From a virus: a stretch of DNA of 27,770 nucleotides. The translations under genes were made by a program, and so were the position numbers. The stretch is taken from IMG/VR virus record IMGVR_UViG_3300021559_000022, positions 1 to 27,770 of that record. One strand, 5' to 3'. This document shows positions 7,666-14,748 of this stretch, piece after piece. The notes under the pieces were generated by a model that ran no database searches, was not told the origin of the DNA, and worked only from the letters and a program-made list of their open reading frames with translations. Position 1 is the stretch's first letter. Each line of letters opens with the position of its first letter.

Positions 7666-8342
7666 CAGAAGGTGAACGCCGACGATGGTGGCGTGAAGTT
7701 GGATGTATAGCGCGCCACGTTACTGATGCGAATCTCATCGACGTAACCATCGATGGCTTGGCCGTTGCCAGCAGCATCGCCACCGATGCTGAGAGCGCTG
7801 CTACTGTCAGTAGAAAGTGTCCCGGAAAGCGATGCGGTGCCAAATGACGTGCCATCCAGATATCCGGTACCAACGCCGCTAGATCGAACGAGTGCAAGAT
7901 GATGCCATGCGCCGGTCGTGATAGCGGTTGCCTCGCTGATACTGAAACCCCAAGTGCCTCCAGAGGTTGAGTAGAGCATTGCAATGCCACCGGTCGTATT
8001 CAATTGAAAAAGAATCCAATGCGTGCTAAGGGCTCCCTTGGAGATGAGAGCATTGAAACCGCCCGTGGGATTTGTATTGAGATATAGCTGAAGCTCAACC
8101 GTGAAATCTCCCGTGAAATTCCAATTAGCGGCTTCCGGAGTCGTGATGTGCTTGTTGTTCGTGGTGGCAAGCGATGCCGTACCAAATTTGGCTTGGGTAG
8201 TGGATAGCACGGCGCTGTTCACGGCGCTCCACGTGTTGCCGTAGACGTCGGTAAACGTGCTCGATCCGTTCGTGCCATCAAGATGCAGCAGCGCGAGCGA
8301 TGCCACGCCCCCAGCGCGATGCTTGGTTAGAGCCGATCTCAC
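7665..8342 (-). CDS. Free-standing LamG/concanavalin-like lectin-domain virion protein
   Basis: The 225-aa product is essentially one LamG jelly-roll domain (about residues 15-222) with the marks SLALLHLDGTNG, NFTGDFTVELQLYL, AWHHLALVRSSG, GYLDGTSFG and DGYVDEIRISNVARYTSNF. These domains usually bind carbohydrates or other surface ligands. It is clearly related to the insert in the adjacent gp10-like protein, sharing nearly the same ends (YVDEIRISNVARYTSNFTPP versus YIDEIRISNVAQYTSNFTPP). The start is GTG at 8342 in a GTGA overlap with the upstream fibre-like gene; the stop overlaps the gp10-like start (TGATG). It has no signal peptide, so it is a virion component rather than a secreted protein. 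Confidence 0.8.
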   Translation of the reverse strand: MRSALTKHRAGGVASLALLHLDGTNGSSTFTDVYGNTWSAVNSAVLSTTQAKFGTASLATTNNKHITTPEAANWNFTGDFTVELQLYLNTNPTGGFNALISKGALSTHWILFQLNTTGGIAMLYSTSGGTWGFSISEATAITTGAWHHLALVRSSGVGTGYLDGTSFGTASLSGTLSTDSSSALSIGGDAAGNGQAIDGYVDEIRISNVARYTSNFTPPSSAFTF

Positions 8343-8956
8343 GTCATGTCCCCGCCCAGAACCCAGGTGGTGGTCGCAATCTTCTGCAGCACCAGGGTGG
8401 AGTTTTGCGCGCGCGCCGTGACCGAGCTTGGGTTCAACAGCGTATCGGTCGTGATCGCGATGGTGGTCTGTCCTGCGCCAAGCTGGATCACGGAGACGGT
8501 TGTTCCGACCGGAAAGGCAACGGTCGCATTGGCCGGAATCGTCAGCGTGTTGGCCGATGCATTGTTCATGGTCACGATGCCCTGATTCGCCGATGAGGCT
8601 GGCGCATCGGTCAGAGCGAGCGTATAAGTCGTGCCGGTCTGCGGATTAACGGGCGGAGGCGAGCTGCCACCGCTGGCCGCTGCCCACACGGGCACGCCAC
8701 CAGATACCGTCAATACCTGCGTGGAGGTGCCGATCGCAAGGCGCTGCTCGACGCCCGCCGTACCGCCGATGATGATGTCGCCGGCCGTGGTCATCGGATT
8801 GACCGGCAACGCTATCGGGATACCACCGGCCCCGTATGCCTGAGCCAGAGTCCCGTCGGCGTTGAACGTGGCAAGAATCGGTATCGGAGTCGATGGCGTC
8901 TCGCTCGCAGGCCCGGGAGTCGAGCCGCTGCTTACATTTGGATTCGGGTAGGCCAT
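8339..8956 (-). CDS. Head- or tail-fibre-like protein
   Basis: I chose the ATG at 8956, which has GGAG seven bases upstream, over an in-frame TTG at 8962; this gives 205 residues. After a Pro/Ser-rich N-terminus, the segment TTAGDIIIGGTAGVEQRLAI, followed by GTSTQVLTVSGGVPVWAA, is the repeat seen in many phage fibre proteins (the T-x-GD-(L/I)(I/L)-x-G ... L-x-x-GT-x-x-x-VL pattern). The C-terminal half is a Thr/Ala/Val-rich beta-sheet sequence. It probably forms a short trimeric fibre or collar appendage. The gene sits between the gp4-like and LamG genes, in keeping with an appendage at the portal vertex. Confidence 0.65.
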   Translation of the reverse strand: MAYPNPNVSSGSTPGPASETPSTPIPILATFNADGTLAQAYGAGGIPIALPVNPMTTAGDIIIGGTAGVEQRLAIGTSTQVLTVSGGVPVWAAASGGSSPPPVNPQTGTTYTLALTDAPASSANQGIVTMNNASANTLTIPANATVAFPVGTTVSVIQLGAGQTTIAITTDTLLNPSSVTARAQNSTLVLQKIATTTWVLGGDMT

Positions 8957-8984
8957 TGTCAATCTCCGGTATTACATAAGCGGC

Positions 8985-9977
8985 TCATCTGTAGCCACCG
9001 TGGGTCACCCAACCTCCGTCCGGTCTGTTGCCGCGCACGAGCTCACGATCGTATCGGGCGACATTCGCCGGCTTCGCGTTGAGCGCCTTGACAAAGCTCA
9101 ATGCCTCTTGAGCATTGATCTTGATCGCCTCCGAAAGCGGGAAACCGTATTCCGCGCACAATTCCTTCGCCAGCAGCCACTTGAGCATCCGCGAATAGCC
9201 CTGCGGCATGACGAGAACCTGATTCAACGTCAGGCTCGACAGGATCGTGTCGGTGAAAAGATGCAGCTCCGCATTGTTGCCGGGTGTCTGATACGCGTTG
9301 AGCAGTCCGTACGGGAACTGATTGTTGTACCACGCGACCGTCGGCCACGGACCCGGCTGCGCCTTGTACAGCAATTCCGTGTATTGCGATTCGGTATAGG
9401 CCACGTCGAGCGTGAAGTCGAGCGCATTAAAGCGTGTAAAGCCGTGCGTGATCCGCAGCGGTCGCGGGATCGGAAAATCCCCCGGCACCGTGTACGAGAA
9501 GCTGTCGGCACTGTTGGAATTCGCGGTCGCATTGGCCGACATGGTGACGGTGGTCGAACCGATCGCCAGGACCGTCGTGAGCGCCGGGATCAACCCCTGT
9601 ACGTCCGTCAGGATCGAGCCGGAACCGCACACGTAGGCAGCGGCAGCGCCCGCGACCAGATTGGCCGGCATGTTCGTGATCGCGGTGATCGTGGGCGAGC
9701 CGCTCGTCAGCGTTCCGGTGAATGGACCGGAGCCCAGCAGCGTCATGATCGGATTGCCGACCGAGTACAAGCGCTTGCCTGCGGTCCAGGTCAGAATGTT
9801 CTCGTTGGAGCCGAACACGTACTGCTTGTCGATCGAGAGCGAATCGAGCAGATCGTTAAGGGTATCGAGGCAATCCGCCTCGTCGGGCGCGGCGATCTGC
9901 TCGCCCGACTGGTAGGAGTTGATCCGGCGCAGTGCACCCTGTATGAGGTTAAGGGCTGTGGTAACACCAATCGTCAT
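8985..9977 (-). CDS. Tail accessory / head-completion protein (P22 gp4-like)
   Basis: The 330-aa product has an N-terminal helical segment (ALNLIQGALRRINSYQSGEQ, then ADCLDTLNDLLDSLS) that resembles P22 gp4-type proteins, which bind below the portal and extend the channel. P22 gp4 is about 166 residues. The excess here includes a Gly/Ser/Thr-rich beta segment (about 85-155: FTGTLTSGSPTITAITNMPA, SGSILTDVQGLIPALTTVLA) that looks like an inserted virion domain, then a C-terminal part with SRMLKWLLAKELCAEYGFPL. It overlaps the PASTA gene by four bases. The family call rests on the N-terminal pattern and on the gene order portal-scaffold-coat-gp4-gp10. Confidence 0.65.
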   Translation of the reverse strand: MTIGVTTALNLIQGALRRINSYQSGEQIAAPDEADCLDTLNDLLDSLSIDKQYVFGSNENILTWTAGKRLYSVGNPIMTLLGSGPFTGTLTSGSPTITAITNMPANLVAGAAAAYVCGSGSILTDVQGLIPALTTVLAIGSTTVTMSANATANSNSADSFSYTVPGDFPIPRPLRITHGFTRFNALDFTLDVAYTESQYTELLYKAQPGPWPTVAWYNNQFPYGLLNAYQTPGNNAELHLFTDTILSSLTLNQVLVMPQGYSRMLKWLLAKELCAEYGFPLSEAIKINAQEALSFVKALNAKPANVARYDRELVRGNRPDGGWVTHGGYR

Positions 9978-10246
9978 GTGTTTCCTCCGCCCGCCGGATA
10001 GGCGACTCCGACCGGCAAGTTTGACACGGTCAGGGTCATCGGGGAATTGGCGAGCACGCCGGTCGTGCCACTGGCGGGCGACTGCGCTGTAACGAAGTTC
10101 GGCTTAGCCGCTGTCGTCTGCACCCAAATGATCGACACTGGATCGGCCTGAAAGTAGCCCAGCGGCAGCACGCGCACGCCAGCGGCTACGAGCGCGGTCA
10201 GAGCGGCCGGATATTCGAGCCCGACGACGTTTGGCATCGTAGGCAT
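9974..10246 (-). CDS. Single PASTA-domain small protein
   Basis: The 90-aa product contains the two halves of a PASTA domain: MPNVVGLEYPAALTALVAAG (the vP-x-x-x-G-x-x-x-x-x-A-x-x-x-L-x-x-x-G pattern) near residues 4-23, and VTAQSPASGTTGVLANSPMT (the Q-x-P-x-x-G-x-x-x-x-x-x-x-x-V-x-l-t pattern) near 52-71. A longer than usual loop separates them. PASTA domains bind peptidoglycan or beta-lactam-like ligands in bacterial Ser/Thr kinases and penicillin-binding proteins, usually outside the cell. Here the protein has no signal peptide or membrane anchor and is encoded between virion genes. A wall-binding virion accessory is a reasonable inference. It overlaps the gp4-like gene by four bases. Confidence 0.7.
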   Translation of the reverse strand: MPTMPNVVGLEYPAALTALVAAGVRVLPLGYFQADPVSIIWVQTTAAKPNFVTAQSPASGTTGVLANSPMTLTVSNLPVGVAYPAGGGNT

Positions 10247-10253
10247 CGGCGCA

Positions 10254-10823
10254 TCATTTGAAAGTCAGCTCAGCCCAGACCAGCGAAATGTCCGCGACCA
10301 TCGTCGAAATCGTCGCCCCCGCCGCGACCGATACCCAATCGCCCGGGCTCGCGATGATCAAGCCATCCAGCGGCTCGATCAGGCCCCCGGTAATGCCAGC
10401 GGTCGCTGTCGCATCGACCTCGTGCGTCGCTAGGAACGCGACGCCGGCATTCGCAACGGTGCCCTTGTTGTAGACGTTGCAGGCCGGCGTCTGATTGAAT
10501 CCGGGGCGCGTGCAGCCGACTCCGGTGATCGTGGTTGTAGAGGTCGGGGCCGATGTCTGCCCGGTTCCCCAGGTGATTCCGACCACGCCGGCCGCCCCTG
10601 GTGCCGTCGTCCAACCGAGCGAGACGCCCAGGATGATCGCCAAGACCTTACTGGTACCGCCGGCAGCTTGGCCGGTGTTATTCCACAGCAGTGGGCCGCC
10701 TGTGGCTGCTGCGGTACCGAAGGCCGTCATGCCGGTCAGGGCGGCGGTAGCGACGAACACCTGCCCGGCGCGCGCGAGCTGGTAGTAGCTGTCGGCCTCC
10801 GAGGAGTTGCGGCTGATGATCAC
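10254..10823 (-). CDS. Beta-rich virion protein, related to the gene at 3959-4594
   Basis: I chose a GTG start at 10823 because it sits in a GTGA overlap with the upstream stop and gives a 189-aa product whose composition is uniform. The frame stays open further upstream, but that extension lies over two well-supported genes and has an unlikely Arg/His-rich composition. The protein resembles the 211-aa product at 3959-4594 along most of its length and ends LVWAELTFK versus MIWAELPV. It includes GVGCTRPGFNQTPACNVYNK, with two Cys that could pair. A decoration or tail-tip role is inferred. Confidence 0.65.
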   Translation of the reverse strand: MIISRNSSEADSYYQLARAGQVFVATAALTGMTAFGTAAATGGPLLWNNTGQAAGGTSKVLAIILGVSLGWTTAPGAAGVVGITWGTGQTSAPTSTTTITGVGCTRPGFNQTPACNVYNKGTVANAGVAFLATHEVDATATAGITGGLIEPLDGLIIASPGDWVSVAAGATISTMVADISLVWAELTFK

Positions 10824-11164
10824 GAGACGATCTGCGACAGAGCCGAATTGTTCGAGACCAGGTTTTCCGGGCGCGAGACCTCGATGTAGTACACCTCGTT
10901 CGCGGTGGGCGTGATGGTGGCGGCGGTGGCGTTGATGAAGGCGATAGCGAGCGTATTCGATGCCGAGACGCGCGTGTTGACGATGCCCAGGCCCGTCTGC
11001 GTGGTCGGCTTGCTGATGTCCACCATGTCGCCCAGCAGCAGCCCGTTGACGGTGAAGGTCTGCTCCACGGTCGTGTTTGGCGCCACCGAGGAAGGCGAGA
11101 TCGTGATCGCCAGCACCCATTGCGCCTTGATGTTGCCGTAGGAGATCGTGCTCGGATTTGGCAT
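10820..11164 (-). CDS. Small beta-rich virion protein, close paralogue of the gene at 11827-12237
   Basis: The 114-aa product carries VAPNTTVEQTFTVNGLLLGD, then MVDISKPTTQTGLGIVNTRV and SASNTLAIAFINATAATITP, a pattern seen in many small phage structural proteins annotated as hypothetical. It is highly similar to the C-terminal 90 residues of the 136-aa product at 11827-12237. A clear ribosome site (GAGGGA) precedes the ATG. The two paralogues flank the glycosyltransferase gene. A capsid or tail decoration protein is likely. Confidence 0.7.
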   Translation of the reverse strand: MPNPSTISYGNIKAQWVLAITISPSSVAPNTTVEQTFTVNGLLLGDMVDISKPTTQTGLGIVNTRVSASNTLAIAFINATAATITPTANEVYYIEVSRPENLVSNNSALSQIVS

Positions 11165-11173
11165 GGCTTTCCC

Positions 11174-11824
11174 TCACGCCGCCTTTTGCAGCAGCCCGCT
11201 TGCGACGCAGTGATCGTAGAAGTTGCCGCGCCAGGCGCGCGAGCCGCGATGGGTGAAGCCGACATCGGCATCGACCCACAGGAAATTGCCGGTCTCGCAC
11301 CAGCGCCGGCAAAACCAGATGTCCTCGCCATAGGCGCTCTCGTCCGCCTCGAGCCGGAAATAGGGCTTGGCGAGCTTCGCGAATGCCGAGCGCTTGATGC
11401 GCAGGAAGGCGGTCGGGATTTCGAGCGCCTGGAAAAGCCCGTCCTCGATGACGCCGGTCAGCGCGCCCTGGTGGTACTCGCTATTGCTCTCGGCGCTGCG
11501 CTTGGGCACGAGGCCGCCCACGACCTCCTGCCGATGCGACAGGATGCGCGGCAGCACGCGCGCATCGAAGCCGACATCGGCATCGACGAAAATCAGATCG
11601 TCGGCATCGCTCGCCAGGAAGGCATCGACGATCGTGTTGCGGATCCGGCCGAGACACGCGCCGGCGCCCGCATTGACGTTGCGCTGCAGGCGCACGCCCA
11701 GCCGCGTGAGGAGGATGGCGGCCTCTACCATCGAATGATCGTGATCGATAGAGACCGCCATGTCGAAGCACGGCGTGCCGAAGAATACCGTCTTCGGCAA
11801 CGCCGGGGCGGCGAGTTCGGCCAT
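11174..11824 (-). CDS. GT-A-fold glycosyltransferase-like protein
   Basis: From the ATG at 11824 (an in-frame TTG lies nine bases upstream) the product has 216 residues. It shows the family marks of phage GT-A glycosyltransferases: TVFFGTPCFD near the N-terminus, RIRNTIVDAFLASDADDLIF then VDADVGFD with the metal-binding DxD (about residues 81-83), YGEDIWFCRRW (GED about 166-168), and a late His (FTHRG) of the kind that completes the metal site. Such enzymes move a sugar from a nucleotide donor onto a protein or glycan. The gene lies between two near-duplicate virion genes and is spaced two bases from the upstream stop, so a virion protein is a plausible acceptor. The acceptor and donor cannot be read from the sequence. 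Confidence 0.75.
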   Translation of the reverse strand: MAELAAPALPKTVFFGTPCFDMAVSIDHDHSMVEAAILLTRLGVRLQRNVNAGAGACLGRIRNTIVDAFLASDADDLIFVDADVGFDARVLPRILSHRQEVVGGLVPKRSAESNSEYHQGALTGVIEDGLFQALEIPTAFLRIKRSAFAKLAKPYFRLEADESAYGEDIWFCRRWCETGNFLWVDADVGFTHRGSRAWRGNFYDHCVASGLLQKAA

Positions 11825-11826
11825 GC

Positions 11827-12237
11827 TTACCAATCGATCTGGTTACCAGAGGCCGGAGCCGACCAGTTCGGCTGCACGCGCAGCACCGTCACCACGTAGA
11901 CCTGGGCGGAGGTAGGCGTGATGGTCGCTGCCGTCACGTTGGCGAAGTTGATCGCCAGCGTATCGGCTGCGGAGACGCGCGTGCCGCCGATCACCAGGCC
12001 GGCCTGAGTGGTGGGCTTCTGCACCAACACGACATCGGTCGTCAGCAGACCGATCCCGGTGGTGGCGAAGGTCTGCTCAGCCGAGGTCGCGCCAGACACG
12101 GATGCGGGCGAGAGCGTGAGGTTGAAGATGCCGACCTTCCAGACATTGCCGACCGGCATCTGGACGGTATCGGGCAGGCTCGCACTTTGCGGGCCCGGGT
12201 TGGAGCCATCGACGTTGGTAACTGCGGGGAAGGCCAT
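11827..12237 (-). CDS. Small beta-rich virion protein, close paralogue of the gene at 10820-11164
   Basis: The 136-aa product has an N-terminal extension (MAFPAVTNVDGSNPGPQSA) and then the same domain as the 114-aa gene: VSGATSAEQTFATTGIGLLT, VLVQKPTTQAGLVIGGTRVS, ADTLAINFANVTAATITPTS. A strong ribosome site (AAGGAG) lies just upstream of the ATG and between it and the coat gene, suggesting high expression. Its place right after the major coat gene fits a decoration or head-stabilising protein. Confidence 0.7.
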   Translation of the reverse strand: MAFPAVTNVDGSNPGPQSASLPDTVQMPVGNVWKVGIFNLTLSPASVSGATSAEQTFATTGIGLLTTDVVLVQKPTTQAGLVIGGTRVSAADTLAINFANVTAATITPTSAQVYVVTVLRVQPNWSAPASGNQIDW

Positions 12238-12246
12238 CGTCGCTCC

Positions 12247-13605
12247 TTAGCCCGAGACCCGCACGCCGAGCGGACGGTACAGGCTGGAGAACCCATACGC
12301 AATGTCCATCCGGGTCGGCTCGGCATCGTTGTTGATGGTGTACTGCGTGGCGATCCGGATCGAGATTCCGAGATCCTCGTCGTACGCGCGTGAGGCTTCC
12401 ACCGCGGTTCTGGGGAGAGGGAGATCAACGAACGCAAGTGCGTACGCGTCGCGGTGGAAGTACAGGTTTTCGGTCGAAGCCGTGGCCGAAGCCGCGCCAC
12501 CGTTGACCGTGATCGTGTAGGGCGACACCGGCGCCGCAGATGAGTTCTGGAACTGGCCGCCGGAGATCAGGCACTCGCCCACCGTCACCGTCAGCAGGCC
12601 GCCGGCCGTGCAGGTATACAGGCCCGTTGCTGCATTGAAGGTGCCGTGGTTGAGCGTAGCGGTGGCGAACTGCGGGCCGCCCGGGCCTGCCGTGCCGGTC
12701 ATCTGCGCATAGCCGCCCGGCGGCAGCACCACGAACTGCTTCAGCGTGTTGCCGTACCGGCCGCGGTTCTGCGGGTTCACCGGGTACACACCCTTGACCT
12801 GGAGCGTATCGCCGACATAGACCTGGGCGGTCGCGTTGCCGAGCCCGGAAATCTCGAACGTGCCGGTCTGCGCCCAGCCGGAGGTCAGCAGCGCCGTCCC
12901 GCCCGTGGGCGAGGTGGCCCCGGCCAGCACCGGCGTTCCATCCAGCGTGCCGGTCGTGTAGTTGGCGATGTTGGCGTCTTCGAACCAGTCGGCGCCGGCC
13001 GTCTTGGCCGCGACCATGCCGGTTTCGAAGAGGTCGCTGATCTTCGCCTGCGGGTTGAAGAGGCCCTTCAAACTGTCCGCCATGCTCGAGGACGCCAGCG
13101 GGTGCAGCACCGCGGTCGGCATCATCCCCTTCGGCATGCCCTCGGAGACCAGAATCGCGCGCGCATCCGAGAACGACTTGAAGGCCGTCGGCGTCGTGCC
13201 GGGCGTGCCGAGCCGGTTTGCGGTGTTCTGCAGCGCGAAATAGGCCCCGTCGTTATCGACCCGGTTCGCCGTGGCGATGCAGGCCGGGTGGATGAAGCGC
13301 TCCTCGAACTCATCGATGTCGAGCAGCATGTTGATCGTGTTGAACTGGATATCGACGTGGAACTGGTACAGGATGTTCACCGGCACATAGTTTTCCGTGC
13401 TCGGCTCCACGTTCAGCGCCGGGCCGAAGGTGCCCAGGTACCGAGGCGGCAGGCGGACGTTGCAGGTCGCGCCGATCTTGCGGCCTTTCTGCCCGAATTC
13501 CTTGTCGTATTGCCGGTTGAACTTGTCGGTGAGCACGCACATGTTCGCGAGCACCGGCAATGCCCGGTTCGTGATCATGCTGATCGTCAGGAGCTGGTTT
13601 GCCAC
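12247..13605 (-). CDS. Major capsid protein (P22 coat-like HK97 fold)
   Basis: The 452-aa product starts with GTG at 13605 behind GAGGTG at a suitable distance. Its N-terminus (LLTISMITNRALPVLANMCV, then QYDKEFGQKGRKIGATCNVR) and the helical stretch around 95-150 (LLDIDEFEERFIHPACIATA) match P22-type coat proteins, which are about 430 residues. The middle (about 215-385) is Gly/Thr-rich with DTLQVKGVYPVNPQNRG and LTVTVGECLISGGQF, consistent with the extra inserted domain of this group. The C-terminus returns to SIRIATQYTINNDAEPTRMD and a final YRPLGVRVSG, as in the family. The scaffold gene lies immediately upstream. Confidence 0.85.
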   Translation of the reverse strand: MANQLLTISMITNRALPVLANMCVLTDKFNRQYDKEFGQKGRKIGATCNVRLPPRYLGTFGPALNVEPSTENYVPVNILYQFHVDIQFNTINMLLDIDEFEERFIHPACIATANRVDNDGAYFALQNTANRLGTPGTTPTAFKSFSDARAILVSEGMPKGMMPTAVLHPLASSSMADSLKGLFNPQAKISDLFETGMVAAKTAGADWFEDANIANYTTGTLDGTPVLAGATSPTGGTALLTSGWAQTGTFEISGLGNATAQVYVGDTLQVKGVYPVNPQNRGRYGNTLKQFVVLPPGGYAQMTGTAGPGGPQFATATLNHGTFNAATGLYTCTAGGLLTVTVGECLISGGQFQNSSAAPVSPYTITVNGGAASATASTENLYFHRDAYALAFVDLPLPRTAVEASRAYDEDLGISIRIATQYTINNDAEPTRMDIAYGFSSLYRPLGVRVSG

Positions 13606-13659
13606 GAGCGATGCACCTCAGCGCCCACGCAGGGCGCGAACGGAAACGAAATCCGCGAA

Positions 13660-14748
13660 TCAGTGTCGCTTGCGTAGGGCCAGATTGGCGTGATTGCGCC
13701 GCTCGTAGTCTCGGATCGTCTCGCGGATGTTCATATCTTCCGGAGCGACCTCTGAGGGAGAGGCACCACTGCCGTTCAATGGCCTGATCACAGGCGCCGT
13801 ATCGCGGGCCCGGCCCGGGACAATGCCCGTCTCGTCTTCGCTCGGTGCGGCTTTGGGCCGCGTGCCGTTGGTGCTTGGTTTGCTGCTCGGCGTTGCGCCG
13901 TCTTCATCCTTCGATGCCGGCTTTTTGGCCTCGAATGGTTTAAGGGTACTCTCGATTTTGCCGATTGTCACCAGTTGCTCATCCGGCGGCAGTTTGGCGA
14001 TCTTGGTGAGCAGTTCCGGATGCTTCGCCAGGTGGTAGCCGAGTTCGGCGAACATCTCTGATTTCTGCATGTAGCCGGCCACCACCGGGGGCACCTCGAC
14101 ATCGACGGCGCCGGTTACCTCGGCGTAGTCAGGCACCAGCTCGATCGCCTTGGCGATGCGCCCCCTGGCTGTTTCCAAGACCTCAGCCTGACGCCGCTCG
14201 TTGTCCGCCGCTGCGCGTTCTGCCTCATTCGCGCGCAGTTTCTCGTCCACCCGCCAGTCGGTCATCGCCTCCCAATAGGCGACCTCGCCCGCCGCGTCGG
14301 CCGGGAATTTGTCGCGCTGAGGCTTGCCAGCATCCGGCTTAGCGGCGGTCTCCACTGGTTGCGCCTTGGCTTTCAGATCGGCCAGCTCGCGTTCTGCTGC
14401 GGCCGCGCGCGACTCCGCCAGCCTGCGTTCGCTGTACTGCGCGGCCGCGAACTCCTCGGCCGCCTTGCGCTGGGCGACCCGCTTGCCGATGACACGTTTG
14501 ACCGAATCGGGCAACTCTTTGCGGCCCACCGCCAGCAGATCGTGGCGCTCGCGCGAGGTCAGGCCATCCTCGCCCTCGGTCTCTTCGGTGTCTTCGGCTG
14601 CAACTTCGCCGGCCGGTTTCGCCGCTGCTTCATCGGTCGGCGCCGCTTTGGACTCCGGGATCTTGCCATCCTGGAGCGCCTGGGCCACGTCCAGATCGGC
14701 TCGGATCTGCTCCAGTTCGGCTTTGCTGTCGATCGTGACTACGGCCAT
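13660..14748 (-). CDS. Capsid scaffolding protein
   Basis: The 362-aa product is highly charged and mostly helical, with long Ala/Glu/Lys/Arg runs (RVAQRKAAEEFAAAQYSERR, ESRAAAAERELADLKAKAQP, EAERAAADNERRQAEVLETA) and disordered acidic ends. A Pro/Lys-rich C-terminal part contains a basic end (DYERRNHANLALRKRH), like the coat-binding helix-turn-helix of P22-type scaffolds. Its place between portal and coat is the usual one. The start overlaps the portal stop by one base (TGATG). No protease motif is visible, so I favour a scaffold over a protease fusion. Confidence 0.75.
   Translation of the reverse strand: MAVVTIDSKAELEQIRADLDVAQALQDGKIPESKAAPTDEAAAKPAGEVAAEDTEETEGEDGLTSRERHDLLAVGRKELPDSVKRVIGKRVAQRKAAEEFAAAQYSERRLAESRAAAAERELADLKAKAQPVETAAKPDAGKPQRDKFPADAAGEVAYWEAMTDWRVDEKLRANEAERAAADNERRQAEVLETARGRIAKAIELVPDYAEVTGAVDVEVPPVVAGYMQKSEMFAELGYHLAKHPELLTKIAKLPPDEQLVTIGKIESTLKPFEAKKPASKDEDGATPSSKPSTNGTRPKAAPSEDETGIVPGRARDTAPVIRPLNGSGASPSEVAPEDMNIRETIRDYERRNHANLALRKRH

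Noticed and set aside
9000-10001. Long plus-strand open frames opposite the virion genes (also 12646-13677, 14359-15270, 15705-16745)
   Set aside because: They lie antisense to well-supported genes, are rich in Arg, His and Asp as expected for mirror frames in GC-rich DNA, and show no family pattern or ribosome site.
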